From Chloroflexi bacterium TSY (GTDB lineage Bacteria > Chloroflexota > Anaerolineae > Caldilineales > Caldilineaceae): 64,000 bases of DNA. This document shows positions 8,653 to 17,044 of the stretch, piece after piece (within the stretch, counting starts at the first letter, position 1; every line of letters starts with the position of its first letter). The translations under genes were made by a program, and so were the position numbers. Where the stretch lies: the NCBI GenBank assembly GCA_019217005.1, contig JAHBNG010000013.1, positions 62,001 to 126,000 of the forward strand, read 5' to 3'. A model generated the notes under the pieces. It made no database searches, was not told where the DNA came from, and saw nothing but the letters and a program-made list of their open reading frames with translations.

Positions 8653-11469
8653 ATGAGCACGAGACGATTCTATTTTGGAAGTCTCATTGCCTGCGTCACT
8701 TTGAACATCTTCTTGTGGCTTGATATATCACAATTGTTGCGGGCAGCCATTTCTCTCCTTCTTGTGGGCGGCTTACCTGGGCTATTGATTGTTAGGTTCT
8801 GGCTCTCTCCTCAGAATTTCCACTCAGTCTCTCAGAAAAGTTTTCTATCCCATCTCACCTCGTCCAACCTCGTCAGACAGAGACGAAACAAAGCTTTTCT
8901 GGGAGTCATTTACTTTCTTGAAACTGTTGTTTTTACCATCGCAACTGGCTACAGCATCATTGTATTCGTCATGCTGGGTCTTGCTTATTTGCCCGGAGGT
9001 ATCAGCGAATGGCAAATTCTTTTCGTCTCTGATCTCCTCATCATTGGATTGTGGACAGTGAGCTGGAGATGGGAGAGCAAGCGCCCAAAGTCCTCCTCAG
9101 TTCTTGATCAAGCGTCACTCTTCGAGCAAGAAAACACAGAACATGCGCAGCATGATAGCCAGTTCAGAGAGCATGATTTGCTCGGTTTTCGACCATCAAA
9201 TGTACCCCACTCTCTCGTCGATGACAATGCTCGAGCAAATGCATCTACATTGGACTATTCATTGGCCCTCATTGGATTACTTTTTCTGCTTGTCATTGGT
9301 AGCTTCTTACGCTTCACCAACCTGGGCTATCATGAATTCCACAATGATGAAGCCCGCGCCGCGTTGCGAGCAGCGGCGGTTCTGCAAGGCTACGAAGATG
9401 TCTTGCTGATTCACAAAAAGGGACCAACGGAGATTCTCGTTCCTGCAGCTATCTATGCGCTGACCGGACAATTAAATGAAGCATCTGCCCGCTTGCCTTT
9501 TGCCATTGCCAATCTAGCCGGATTGGCAGCACTTTTTTTGCTGGGAACGCGTCTCTTTGGACCCCTTGCCGGTGCAACGGCCACATTTCTGCTCACCTTT
9601 GATGGCTACTTTATTGGCTTTGCGCGTATTGTCCAATATCAGAGTATCGTCTTTCTCACCTCGATCGTGGCCGTGTTGCTACTCTGCCGGTTGGTGCGTC
9701 ATCCAATTCGGATCGTTCCAACCTTTGGACTCGTAGGCTTGATCTGGGCAACTGGGTTGCTCTCTCATTACGAAGCCATCGTCGTGATCATTCCATTGCT
9801 TTATCTCCTATTCTTGCTATTGTACTATCATTCACAGCAACGGAGTACCATAGTGTTGGCGAGTGCGTTTGCACTTCTGCTCGGTACATTTTTACTCGCT
9901 CTCTTCTATCTTCCCTACAGTCAACACCCTCAATTCCAGGCAACCTACACATATCTAACCGAACGCCGCATCGGTGGAGATAGTCTCCCATACAACAATC
10001 TGGCCGATGTCTTTCAGCGCACGACGCTCTACAGTAGCACATACTATGTGCTACTTCTCGCTCTATTGACAGTAAGCGCCTTGGCTTGGCTCATTCAATA
10101 TCAGTTTAGTTCTCGCTCCGAGATAACAACTGGACATATGAATAGATTAGGGTGGTTGTTTGGTACATCGGTGGTTCTGATTGGTATTATAACCATTCTC
10201 TTCGTCAGACCCGAGTGGTTCCTCGTGGGCGAACTGAACCTAACGTTCCTCCCTTTTTTACTGCTCTTTCTACCAGCCTGGTCCTTACCAAAAGTCTCTC
10301 ATCAGGAACGGATCGTCTGGCTCTGGTTTGGGCTGCTCTTTCTCGGTGCGCTCTTTGCTGTTCTCAAACCACGCACCCACGTCTATATCTTCTTCATTCC
10401 GTGGGCACTATTGGCCGGGGTCGGTGCCAGCAGGATTTGGTGCTGGATGAGGGAACAATTGGGAGAACGATGGGCGACATTGGCGGGTCTGAGTACGGTG
10501 CTTCTTCTGGCATCTCTGTTTGGGAACTACGCCTATTGGTACTTTGTTCATCATGAAGTAGAAGTATTGCGCACCTGGCCGGAAAATCGCCCACGCGGGT
10601 ATTGGACAGCCTATGCGGAACCAGACAAGCGGGCTCTCTTTGGTTTTCCATCCAACAATGGCTGGAAGGTGATTGGATACCTCTATGCAAAGGGTGAGTT
10701 GAACGGATCTTATGAATCAAACGAACTCGAAGCATGGGGACCAGCCTGGTATACGCGTGGGCAGACACGCTGCAAACATGGTGCTCAATGGTATTTTCAG
10801 ACAGTGGGCAACTTGGAGCCATTCTACGACTTTCAGCGCGTGGCGATGGAGGATTATCTGAGCAAGGGGTTTGTGTCTTGGGGGCAGGTCAACGTCAATG
10901 GCGTGCATAAGATGACCATTCACCAGCGTAGCGAGACGCCTCCAGATCAATTGCGTATCCTTCACCTGTCGGACCATGAAACATCTTTCGATCAAGCAGC
11001 AAATGCGATGTTGCCCTTGACTTACCCTGCTGTCAACGCACCCATCCCCAATATTCTCCACCAAAACCTGAGCAATCTTTTCTGGTTGGAGGGATATGAA
11101 ATTGCCTATCCAACTCCTCTGGCACCCGGTGATACCATTCGCTTGACGCTCTTCTGGCGTGCACAGCAATCTACCAACGAAACCTACAAGATCTTTAACC
11201 AATCATTCTATGGCAATGGCACAATGGTGGCCCAACGCGACGCCTATCCAGTCTGTGGCAATCGCGACACCTGGCAATGGGATCCGGGTGAACTGATCAC
11301 CGACGTCCACGAAATCCCCGTCAAAGACGACGCACCGGATGGACTCTATCCACTCTATACGGGGATGTATCTGGAGAGTACGGGTGAACGACTGAAGGTG
11401 CTGGACGAGGCTGGAAATGTGGCTGGGGATTGGGTACATTTGACTGATATTCGGATTGGACCGGAGTAG
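8653..11469 (+). CDS. GT39-type membrane glycosyltransferase (ArnT/PMT-like)
   Basis: The start at 8653 is one base after the cobT stop, suggesting coupled translation, and gives 938 residues. After two N-terminal membrane segments and a hydrophilic linker, residues from about 205 on look like a dolichyl/polyprenyl-phosphate sugar:protein or lipid-A type transferase (GT39). NLGYHEFHNDEARAALRAAA carries the acidic D-E motif in the first external loop, followed by ARLPFAIANLAGLAALFLLG and about ten more hydrophobic segments up to residue 640. The last 300 residues are a soluble extracytoplasmic part with a beta-rich end (GDTIRLTLFWRAQ..., DAPDGLYPLYTGMYLE) that is often seen at the end of such Chloroflexota proteins. 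The likely role is transfer of a sugar from a polyprenyl carrier to a surface acceptor. The donor and acceptor are unknown. Confidence 0.78.
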   Translation: MSTRRFYFGSLIACVTLNIFLWLDISQLLRAAISLLLVGGLPGLLIVRFWLSPQNFHSVSQKSFLSHLTSSNLVRQRRNKAFLGVIYFLETVVFTIATGYSIIVFVMLGLAYLPGGISEWQILFVSDLLIIGLWTVSWRWESKRPKSSSVLDQASLFEQENTEHAQHDSQFREHDLLGFRPSNVPHSLVDDNARANASTLDYSLALIGLLFLLVIGSFLRFTNLGYHEFHNDEARAALRAAAVLQGYEDVLLIHKKGPTEILVPAAIYALTGQLNEASARLPFAIANLAGLAALFLLGTRLFGPLAGATATFLLTFDGYFIGFARIVQYQSIVFLTSIVAVLLLCRLVRHPIRIVPTFGLVGLIWATGLLSHYEAIVVIIPLLYLLFLLLYYHSQQRSTIVLASAFALLLGTFLLALFYLPYSQHPQFQATYTYLTERRIGGDSLPYNNLADVFQRTTLYSSTYYVLLLALLTVSALAWLIQYQFSSRSEITTGHMNRLGWLFGTSVVLIGIITILFVRPEWFLVGELNLTFLPFLLLFLPAWSLPKVSHQERIVWLWFGLLFLGALFAVLKPRTHVYIFFIPWALLAGVGASRIWCWMREQLGERWATLAGLSTVLLLASLFGNYAYWYFVHHEVEVLRTWPENRPRGYWTAYAEPDKRALFGFPSNNGWKVIGYLYAKGELNGSYESNELEAWGPAWYTRGQTRCKHGAQWYFQTVGNLEPFYDFQRVAMEDYLSKGFVSWGQVNVNGVHKMTIHQRSETPPDQLRILHLSDHETSFDQAANAMLPLTYPAVNAPIPNILHQNLSNLFWLEGYEIAYPTPLAPGDTIRLTLFWRAQQSTNETYKIFNQSFYGNGTMVAQRDAYPVCGNRDTWQWDPGELITDVHEIPVKDDAPDGLYPLYTGMYLESTGERLKVLDEAGNVAGDWVHLTDIRIGPE

Positions 11470-11585
11470 AATATCGAAAAAAATCTCTTCATTCTCATAC
11501 AAAATCATTATATAATATACAAATCAACGGGGTGATTGTGCTGAAGCAGTTGAGTATTATGAAAAAGCTGTCGATCTGGCCCATC
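11470..11585 (+). pseudogene. Possible TPR-gene remnant
   Basis: Downstream of the glycosyltransferase, the stretch around 11530-11585 can be read as GDCAEAVEYYEKAVDLAHP, a TPR-like helix pair, with no start codon. It runs straight into Rep-E copy 2. Beyond that repeat, 11700-11766 has a short open stretch ending in TGA at 11764. It may be the debris of a tetratricopeptide gene. The evidence is short and weak. Confidence 0.3.
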
Positions 11586-11672
11586 CTATACTTTGCTCTG
11601 TATGAAAACCGTAGTTTGTTCTCTCTGGTAGAGCTCTCGAAAACTACGGTTTTCATCACAACCGCGGTATAA
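11586..11672. repeat. Rep-E copy 2 (87-bp hairpin)
   Basis: It has the same outer sequence as copy 1, but the stem reads GAAAACCGTAGTTT and AAACTACGGTTTTC. Relative to copy 1, two stem positions differ and both partners changed with them. This keeps the pairing. Confidence 0.75.
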
Positions 11673-11837
11673 GTCAAAAGCCCGCCTCTGCAAGAGCTTG
11701 AATATTGTGTTAGATACGGCAGTTGCGGCTGGTGAAAGCAATCAGACACCTAAGGATTGTGACTGAGGAATCGTCATAAAACAGCTTAAATCAGGAAACT
11801 TTCGGCTGAATCGTTAGGCAGCAAGAGAGGTGGTGAT

Positions 11838-12158
11838 TTAAATCAGAACAGCAAATTTTTGGCGGCGACGTTCTATAATAGAGTCTACATGATGAGGCCA
11901 AATATATAGTACATTGGGATCTATATCTGCACCTGTTGGCCAAACGAGGGTGCCTATATCAGGATCTATCGTAACTTGATTGAAAAGATCCAGTTCGCGT
12001 AATGGACCAAACAGAGGGCCAAGCAAAATAGGTTCAAAGTCAATTACGCGTTCAGAACCGTCATCAAAGCTCACGCACACGGTATAGTGACCCACAATTT
12101 TAAAATCAACCACGTCATAGAACTCATCGATTCTAGTTGGTTCATTGGGGTGGTTCAT
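11838..12158 (-). CDS. DUF2442 protein with start codon now supplied by a MITE
   Basis: The body (RIDEFYDVVDFKIVGHYTVC, VSFDDGSERVIDFEPILLG, VWPTGADIDPNVLYIWP) fits the DUF2442 family, small proteins usually encoded beside DUF4160 proteins in toxin-antitoxin-like pairs. The native start would be ATG AAT GAA CCA (MNEPTRIDEF), preceded by TAGGAGAG. Rep-B copy 2 has inserted right after it, duplicating the 8 bp AATGAACC. By chance the MITE end reads ATG AAC CAC CCC in frame, so the new product is MNHPNEPTRIDEF..., 106 residues. That new ATG has no good ribosome site, so expression is doubtful. Confidence 0.72.
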   Translation of the reverse strand: MNHPNEPTRIDEFYDVVDFKIVGHYTVCVSFDDGSERVIDFEPILLGPLFGPLRELDLFNQVTIDPDIGTLVWPTGADIDPNVLYIWPHHVDSIIERRRQKFAVLI

Positions 12159-12301
12159 TTTAGGCGGACAATTAGGTTTACATTTTTGCAAAGAGAAAAG
12201 ATGTTTATATTTTCTACTTTGAGCCATGCTCAGGCAGAAAATGACCTCATATAGATTTTTATCTATGTATCAAAAGTGTAAACCTAATTCTGAACCACCC
12301 C
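12147..12301 (+). mobile_element. Rep-B copy 2 (155-bp MITE) at the DUF2442 start codon
   Basis: Ends are GGGGTGGTTCA and TGAACCACCCC. The flanking 8-bp direct repeat is GGTTCATT (12139-12146 and 12302-12309). It is inserted three bases after the native ATG of the DUF2442 gene. Confidence 0.92.
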
Positions 12302-12323
12302 GGTTCATTCATGATTTTCTCTC

Positions 12324-12592
12324 CTATCGCAAACCTTCAATCTTGTTCAGCGGAGCTTCCTGTGAAGCCAGTTCCCAATTTTCTGCGAGTTCATCCTGAT
12401 GTAACTCAGCCCAAGCCAATATCAGATTCTGTTGACGTCGTGGCAGTGTGCCAGCAAGCAAAGCCGGTGGACTGAAGGTAAAGCTTGCTTTATACTTTCC
12501 GTGACGAGCATGAAAGTGAGGGAGTTGATGTGTCCCGCTTTCGTAATAGATATTGATGACGATGCCATGAAAGCTTGATATCGTTGGTACAT
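12324..12592 (-). pseudogene. DUF4160 protein with a 2-bp slip after the start codon
   Basis: Minus-strand reading in one frame gives VPTISSFHGIVINIYYESGT, HQLPHFHARHGKYKASF, ARRQ-like PRRQQNLILAWAELHQDELA and ENWELASQEAPLNKIEGLR, the DUF4160 family pattern (PTIxxFxGI, PHFHA, AELHxxEL, NWEL). The family normally begins MPTI. Here a well-placed GAGGAAAAG-ATG is followed by two extra bases (ATG TA CCA ACG), so the ATG is out of frame with the conserved protein and no other standard start exists downstream of the in-frame stop. The stop is 18 bases before the native ATG of DUF2442, so the two formed an operon. Either this is a lost start or a sequencing error. Confidence 0.7.
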
Positions 12593-12650
12593 CTTTTCCT
12601 CAGTCAATATTTAATCTCATATCTCATCTCATTGTACCATCGATTTGACA

Positions 12651-12726
12651 GTGTATCCCAATGGGCGTAAATAGACAATACCTGGTCAGAAACCCCGCCT
12701 CGCTTACACATTTTGTGGTACACACT
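12651..12726. repeat. Rep-C copy 2
   Basis: Arms GTGTATCCCAATGGGCGTAAA and TTACACATTTTGTGGTACAC. The short direct repeat CGATTT lies on both sides. It sits between the divergent DUF4160 gene and the membrane protein at 12891. Confidence 0.75.
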
Positions 12727-12890
12727 CGATTTCAATATGTGAGAAACAGCTTGCAACTTTCGGGTATTCCGAATCTTGAAAATGTCATCATTTCGGGAGA
12801 AAAATCGGTGTAAAATGTCAGAATCAATCAATAAATTGCGGGTAAAATGGAGGTGACGGATTATTAAACTGTAGTTGAAAGGAAAGCAAA

Positions 12891-13577
12891 ATGTCAGATC
12901 AAGTCATGGTTCCTCAGATTCAATCGATTCCCGCCAAAGAAGTCAATTCCGATCCTGCACCTGGACATGGAAGATGGGCGCTCGTTTATTATGGTCTCCC
13001 ATTTGCGCTCACCTTAGGGATCGCGTATTATCTCGAGCAGGTGGCACATTGGCAAGTGTCTGAACTCACGTTCAGGTGGGCTGGATTCCTCGGATTTGTC
13101 TCTTTGATCATTTGCGCAGTACTTGCGGGTTTGCATAAACTCTATGCAGTGAATCGTGCCGATTTAAGAGCGGGTGGCAGATGGTATGCAGCGGACTTGT
13201 CTGATGAAAGAAACGTGGCAGGGATGCTCGGAATTTGGTTTTCCATCGTAGGGCTAGAACTGTATCTGAGCTATTTTGGAATTAATGTTCTGGAGCAATC
13301 CACTGTTGTGGCTAATATCCTCAACATCATTTTGGGGACATTGCAAGCGCCTTTTATTGTGGCCCTGTGGCTGGCGTCGACCATTGCAACTCCTGGCGTG
13401 TTGCTCATCGTTGGCGCAGTTGTTTTTTGGCTTGGCTATAAACAGCATGCACAGCGAAATGCAGGACAAAAAGGGCTTTCGTTTCAGACCTGGCTACTAT
13501 TTGCAGCCATTCTTGGTGCATTCTTCTTATCTTTGACACCTTATCTCAAAGTGCTACTACCTATGTTCTTTGGATAA
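12891..13577 (+). CDS. Five-helix membrane protein of unknown function
   Basis: The 228-residue protein starts at ATG 12891 after AAAGGAAAGCAAA. A polar N-terminus of about 30 residues is followed by five hydrophobic segments (about 33-50, 60-85, 105-130, 140-180 possibly two, and 200-225). A short loop reads KLYAVNRADLRAGGRWYAADLSDERN. I do not recognise a family. The neighbouring 13827 gene also encodes a small membrane protein, so both could concern the envelope, but this is only proximity. Confidence 0.6.
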   Translation: MSDQVMVPQIQSIPAKEVNSDPAPGHGRWALVYYGLPFALTLGIAYYLEQVAHWQVSELTFRWAGFLGFVSLIICAVLAGLHKLYAVNRADLRAGGRWYAADLSDERNVAGMLGIWFSIVGLELYLSYFGINVLEQSTVVANILNIILGTLQAPFIVALWLASTIATPGVLLIVGAVVFWLGYKQHAQRNAGQKGLSFQTWLLFAAILGAFFLSLTPYLKVLLPMFFG

Positions 13578-13640
13578 GCTCGTTCCACCACATGGACACG
13601 GATGAGTCCTTGTGATAAACGCTCAATTCCGATCATCTAA

Positions 13641-13675
13641 AAAGTGCGTTGCATCTCAGAGGTGCGGCGCACTTT
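13641..13675. terminator. Hairpin after the 12891 gene
   Basis: AAAGTGCG and CGCACTTT, with inner GCA/TGC pairing, form a strong stem 60 bp after the stop codon. It is not followed by a clear T-run. Confidence 0.45.
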
Positions 13676-13826
13676 GATCATAAGACATTATAGGGATTGA
13701 AAAAGTAGAACACGGATTTTCAGGATGAATACGGATTCTCTCAGAGCCAATCTGTGAAACCTGTGTTCATCCGTGTCCCATATTCTGAATCCTTAATAAT
13801 CTCTATAGAACCAATAGATAGAGTCG

Positions 13827-14435
13827 ATGATGTATTTTATTCATATCATTATTCAATGGCTTCAAGATCATCCCCAGTTAGTCTTCTGGACGATGAATAT
13901 CATCCTTGGCGCACTTTATCTATTTGCTCTTTACAACATGGCTTTTAAGCCCACAAAAAAGAGTGACAAGGTTACTCATTGGAATTACCGCTTTAATGGC
14001 TTCTGTTTAGCAGCCGGCTTAACCTGCTTAATTCTGAAATTGTTGTTTGGCATCATGAATGTAGAAAGAGCCTATATTGCATTTGAGTTTGGCGATACTC
14101 TCTTTTTCTGGACATATTTGATTTCTTCGATGCTTGATATCGTTGAACATAGCCTTGCCTACAAGAAAAAGCGCTCAAAAGGACCTTTGTTCGGGATTAT
14201 GAAGGCGATTGCACTCACAATTTATAAATTTTTCCGAACACCGCTCGCGCTCAAAAAGCTCAGTGCGTTGATTTTCACTGGGTTTGCGAAAAAAGCAACC
14301 AAAGCGGCGGCTTATTCAACAACTCTTTATGCCGCTGTCGATCTGAGTGGAGTCTTGTTTTTTTCTATCGTCTTAGTCTCGACAGCCCATCTTGTCGGTT
14401 TACGGCGGTTGAACCGCAAGGAGGGGATCCCATAG
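13827..14435 (+). CDS. Small membrane protein of unknown function
   Basis: The 202-residue protein has hydrophobic segments near residues 18-40, 58-78, 86-110 and 165-190, separated by a very basic loop (KKKRSKGPLFGIMKAI...KFFRTPLALKKL). No family is recognised. The start at ATG 13827 (or the adjacent ATG at 13830) gives MMYFIHIII. It is convergent with the lanthionine-synthetase-like gene, with a shared hairpin between them. Confidence 0.55.
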   Translation: MMYFIHIIIQWLQDHPQLVFWTMNIILGALYLFALYNMAFKPTKKSDKVTHWNYRFNGFCLAAGLTCLILKLLFGIMNVERAYIAFEFGDTLFFWTYLISSMLDIVEHSLAYKKKRSKGPLFGIMKAIALTIYKFFRTPLALKKLSALIFTGFAKKATKAAAYSTTLYAAVDLSGVLFFSIVLVSTAHLVGLRRLNRKEGIP

Positions 14436-14448
14436 AATCAAACAAGCC

Positions 14449-14500
14449 CTCCACAAAGGGCCACAAAATATATGGCTCTCTTTCGTGTCCTTTTGTGGAG
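14449..14500. terminator. Hairpin between convergent genes
   Basis: CTCCACAAAGGG and CCTTTTGTGGAG form a 12-bp stem with one mismatch, between the stops of the 13827 gene (plus) and the LanC-like gene (minus). It is a good bidirectional terminator candidate. Confidence 0.55.
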
Positions 14501-14527
14501 AGCGAGTCGATGTCGATCCATAAGGGC

Positions 14528-16984
14528 CTATGGACGTCCCCATCCCTCTGCTTCAAAGAAAGGCATTGAGGCCGCTTCGGGTGTGGCAATATCAGCAACT
14601 AAGATGGCCATGCCAATCTCGCCCTTATATAAGCTGTCTCTATAGATCCCATTCGTACCAAGAGTAGATGACTCTGGCTCCACCGCGGTCTGAACTGTAA
14701 GCTGTTCGGCACGCTGCCGCCATGTGTCTTCGCCTGTATGCTTATATAGATTCAATAACCCGTATGCTCGTCCTGCCAGACCACAACACAGGCTTCCCAA
14801 CGCAAAAGGTTCTTCCCAAGTATTCCAAGCGGCTCTTTCAGCCAATGTGAGATATTTGTTCTCGTGCAACATATGATGTGCCAGCGTCCATAGAAAAATA
14901 TAGCCAGCGCTGCCATTGCACCAACCCGGCATAAAACCAGATGCACTCTTATTAGAACGGGGCTGAATTTCCCATTGCCAACGAAGACCACGTCCCGCCT
15001 CCTCGGCACAGTCTGCCAATTGTTGAAGACGTTCTGCAATGTTGAAGGGCAGCGGATGCCCAGATGCTTGACACCAGCGCATTGTGGAATAGAGCAAACC
15101 AGCCCAGCCATGCGCAATTCCTAGATAGGTCAGCTTGAAACATTCTCGAATTGGGGCAAATGTATCGACTTCGTTCCATATCTCTAGCATCGTTTCATTT
15201 CCGAGGGTTCGCACCGAGGTCGTGTCGACCAATTCGGTATCAGGTGCTGCATCGAGCAGAAATGAGCATCCCAGTAATGTACTCGACCTACCCAATGTGA
15301 GATCCAAGTTCTCGCACGGCGCTTTTGATGCAGCCACAAATGCTTCAATCGCTGCCTGTTGCGACATTATATCGCCCATTGCCTGACCAATGAGTCCTTG
15401 TACACAATATACACCACTGGCTGTATGATAGAGAGATACCTCTCCAATCGTCTCGGCAGTAATATCGAACTCATTGTTATAAAAGGCAGTGCTATCGGTC
15501 AGAGTGGAAATGGCTTTCATCGACCAGCAATCAGCCAGGGATAGGAGTGCAGGATCATTGCGAATGCAGGCGATCCGATAGAGGGCGTAGGCGATCCCGG
15601 CGGCACCATAATTAACAGAACCAATTGGCGCGGTTCTCAATCCCGTGCAGAATAATGGGCCAGAAAGTTCAACCCTTTGAAGAACCTCTTTCAAAAACCT
15701 CTCGCTTGCTGTATGGTTAACAGGCTTTGCACGGACAATGTCAGTTGGCTCAGTTTCAGCAGTTGGAACCACAATATTTTCAAGCGGTTTTACAGGAACC
15801 CTGACGTTTCTTAAATTACTCGCGAATTCCGCTACAGAGGAGAAACGATCGGCAGGATTTTTGCTCAGAGCTTTTCCCAAGAGTGCTTCAACTTCTGGCC
15901 ACGCTTCCATCTCATGATTAGAAAAAGGCAACGGACTGTCTTCCGCAATTTGCCGCATCATTTCGTACTTCTCTAACGAGAAATCCACATAGTGCAAACC
16001 AGTCAACAAGAAATACAACAAAGCGGCCAATCCATATTGTTCTCCCGCTATGCTTGACTGTGGTGGATTCCGCCGCGAGAGATATGCACGTGCATATTCA
16101 GGTTCAAAATAGAATCCCACTCCACCTCGCGGAGACTTACTGAATTCGTTTACACCATGTTCCAACCGTGAATATCCAAAATCTATCAGTTTCACAGAGC
16201 CATCATCCGCAACGAGTATATTTCTTGGGTGGATATCTGAATGGATCACACCTTGTGCGTGCAGGCAGACATATGCTTCTAGGATTGTACAGCATAATTT
16301 GAGTAATTTTTCGCGGCTGTCGCTGGAAGAAGAGCGACGCAGTGCATCAGCGGCCATAGATGCTGGAACGCCAAAGCACCATTCGAGCGCAAGATAGGAG
16401 CGTTCTTCGACGGTTCCTTCTTCCAGAAGGGATGGGTTGATGCGGTTGTCCAGATGTGTAAGAATCGCAACTTCTCGCTCAAGCAAGTGTTTGACCCCTT
16501 GGCTACTGTTTGGGCGCAAGATTTTTAGAGCAGCATCGTTGTCGTTGCGACCTTGTACTCGATAAAGTTCGGCATCATCGAGAACCTGAATGCATTGAAC
16601 TATCTGAAATCCTGCTAACCAGTCGCCAACCTCGGCTGACGGAGTAATCTTCTTGGCTTCCTCGGAGCCTGGAGGGGTCAACAACTGTGAGTTGATGAAA
16701 TATTGAAGGATAGGAAATGCTTCATCCAGCATATCCTCAGGATCTGTCTTATGTGCCAGGCTATAATTCATAACAGCTTCTACAATCGTAGTCGGAGAGC
16801 GAAACTCCTCGAGAAGCTTTGCAGCCTGTGCATCAATAATTTTGGAAGGTATACGCGCCCGCGGGCGCGTCAGTGCATAATCGCCCTCTTCAAACTCGAC
16901 TCGTTCCCGTACCTGTGTCGGCAGATGGTCAACCGGGATCAAAACAACATCGTCCGGCAACACAAATGGAGCTGTAATAGTCAT
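14528..16984 (-). CDS. Lanthionine-synthetase-like fusion: RRE-like domain, Ser/Thr kinase, LanC cyclase
   Basis: Start ATG 16984 follows AAAGGAG by the usual distance; 818 residues. Residues about 35-110 look like a PqqD-type RiPP recognition element (IIDAQAAKLLEEFRSPTTIVE, then ILQYFINSQLL). Residues about 130-395 are a protein kinase: ALKILRP with the ATP lysine, LEREVAIL, HSDIHPRNILV and LIDFGYSRL. Residues about 450-800 are a LanC-like (alpha/alpha) barrel: SVNYGAAGIAY, LYHTASGVY, LDLTLGRSS, YLGIAHGWAGLLYS with the conserved His, PGWCNGSAGY and LGSLCCGLAGRAY. Zinc ligands read Cys...Cys-Cys, the CCG variant known from ProcM-like LanM enzymes, rather than Cys...Cys-His. Class III/IV synthetases normally begin with a phosphoSer/Thr lyase domain; I see none here. 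Expected role: phosphorylation of precursor Ser/Thr and thioether ring closure. Confidence 0.8.
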   Translation of the reverse strand: MTITAPFVLPDDVVLIPVDHLPTQVRERVEFEEGDYALTRPRARIPSKIIDAQAAKLLEEFRSPTTIVEAVMNYSLAHKTDPEDMLDEAFPILQYFINSQLLTPPGSEEAKKITPSAEVGDWLAGFQIVQCIQVLDDAELYRVQGRNDNDAALKILRPNSSQGVKHLLEREVAILTHLDNRINPSLLEEGTVEERSYLALEWCFGVPASMAADALRRSSSSDSREKLLKLCCTILEAYVCLHAQGVIHSDIHPRNILVADDGSVKLIDFGYSRLEHGVNEFSKSPRGGVGFYFEPEYARAYLSRRNPPQSSIAGEQYGLAALLYFLLTGLHYVDFSLEKYEMMRQIAEDSPLPFSNHEMEAWPEVEALLGKALSKNPADRFSSVAEFASNLRNVRVPVKPLENIVVPTAETEPTDIVRAKPVNHTASERFLKEVLQRVELSGPLFCTGLRTAPIGSVNYGAAGIAYALYRIACIRNDPALLSLADCWSMKAISTLTDSTAFYNNEFDITAETIGEVSLYHTASGVYCVQGLIGQAMGDIMSQQAAIEAFVAASKAPCENLDLTLGRSSTLLGCSFLLDAAPDTELVDTTSVRTLGNETMLEIWNEVDTFAPIRECFKLTYLGIAHGWAGLLYSTMRWCQASGHPLPFNIAERLQQLADCAEEAGRGLRWQWEIQPRSNKSASGFMPGWCNGSAGYIFLWTLAHHMLHENKYLTLAERAAWNTWEEPFALGSLCCGLAGRAYGLLNLYKHTGEDTWRQRAEQLTVQTAVEPESSTLGTNGIYRDSLYKGEIGMAILVADIATPEAASMPFFEAEGWGRP

Positions 16985-17044
16985 CAAGTTACTCCTTTCT
17001 ATCAAATTATCATCAGTAGATAAACATGCGGTGAGCCAACACAA

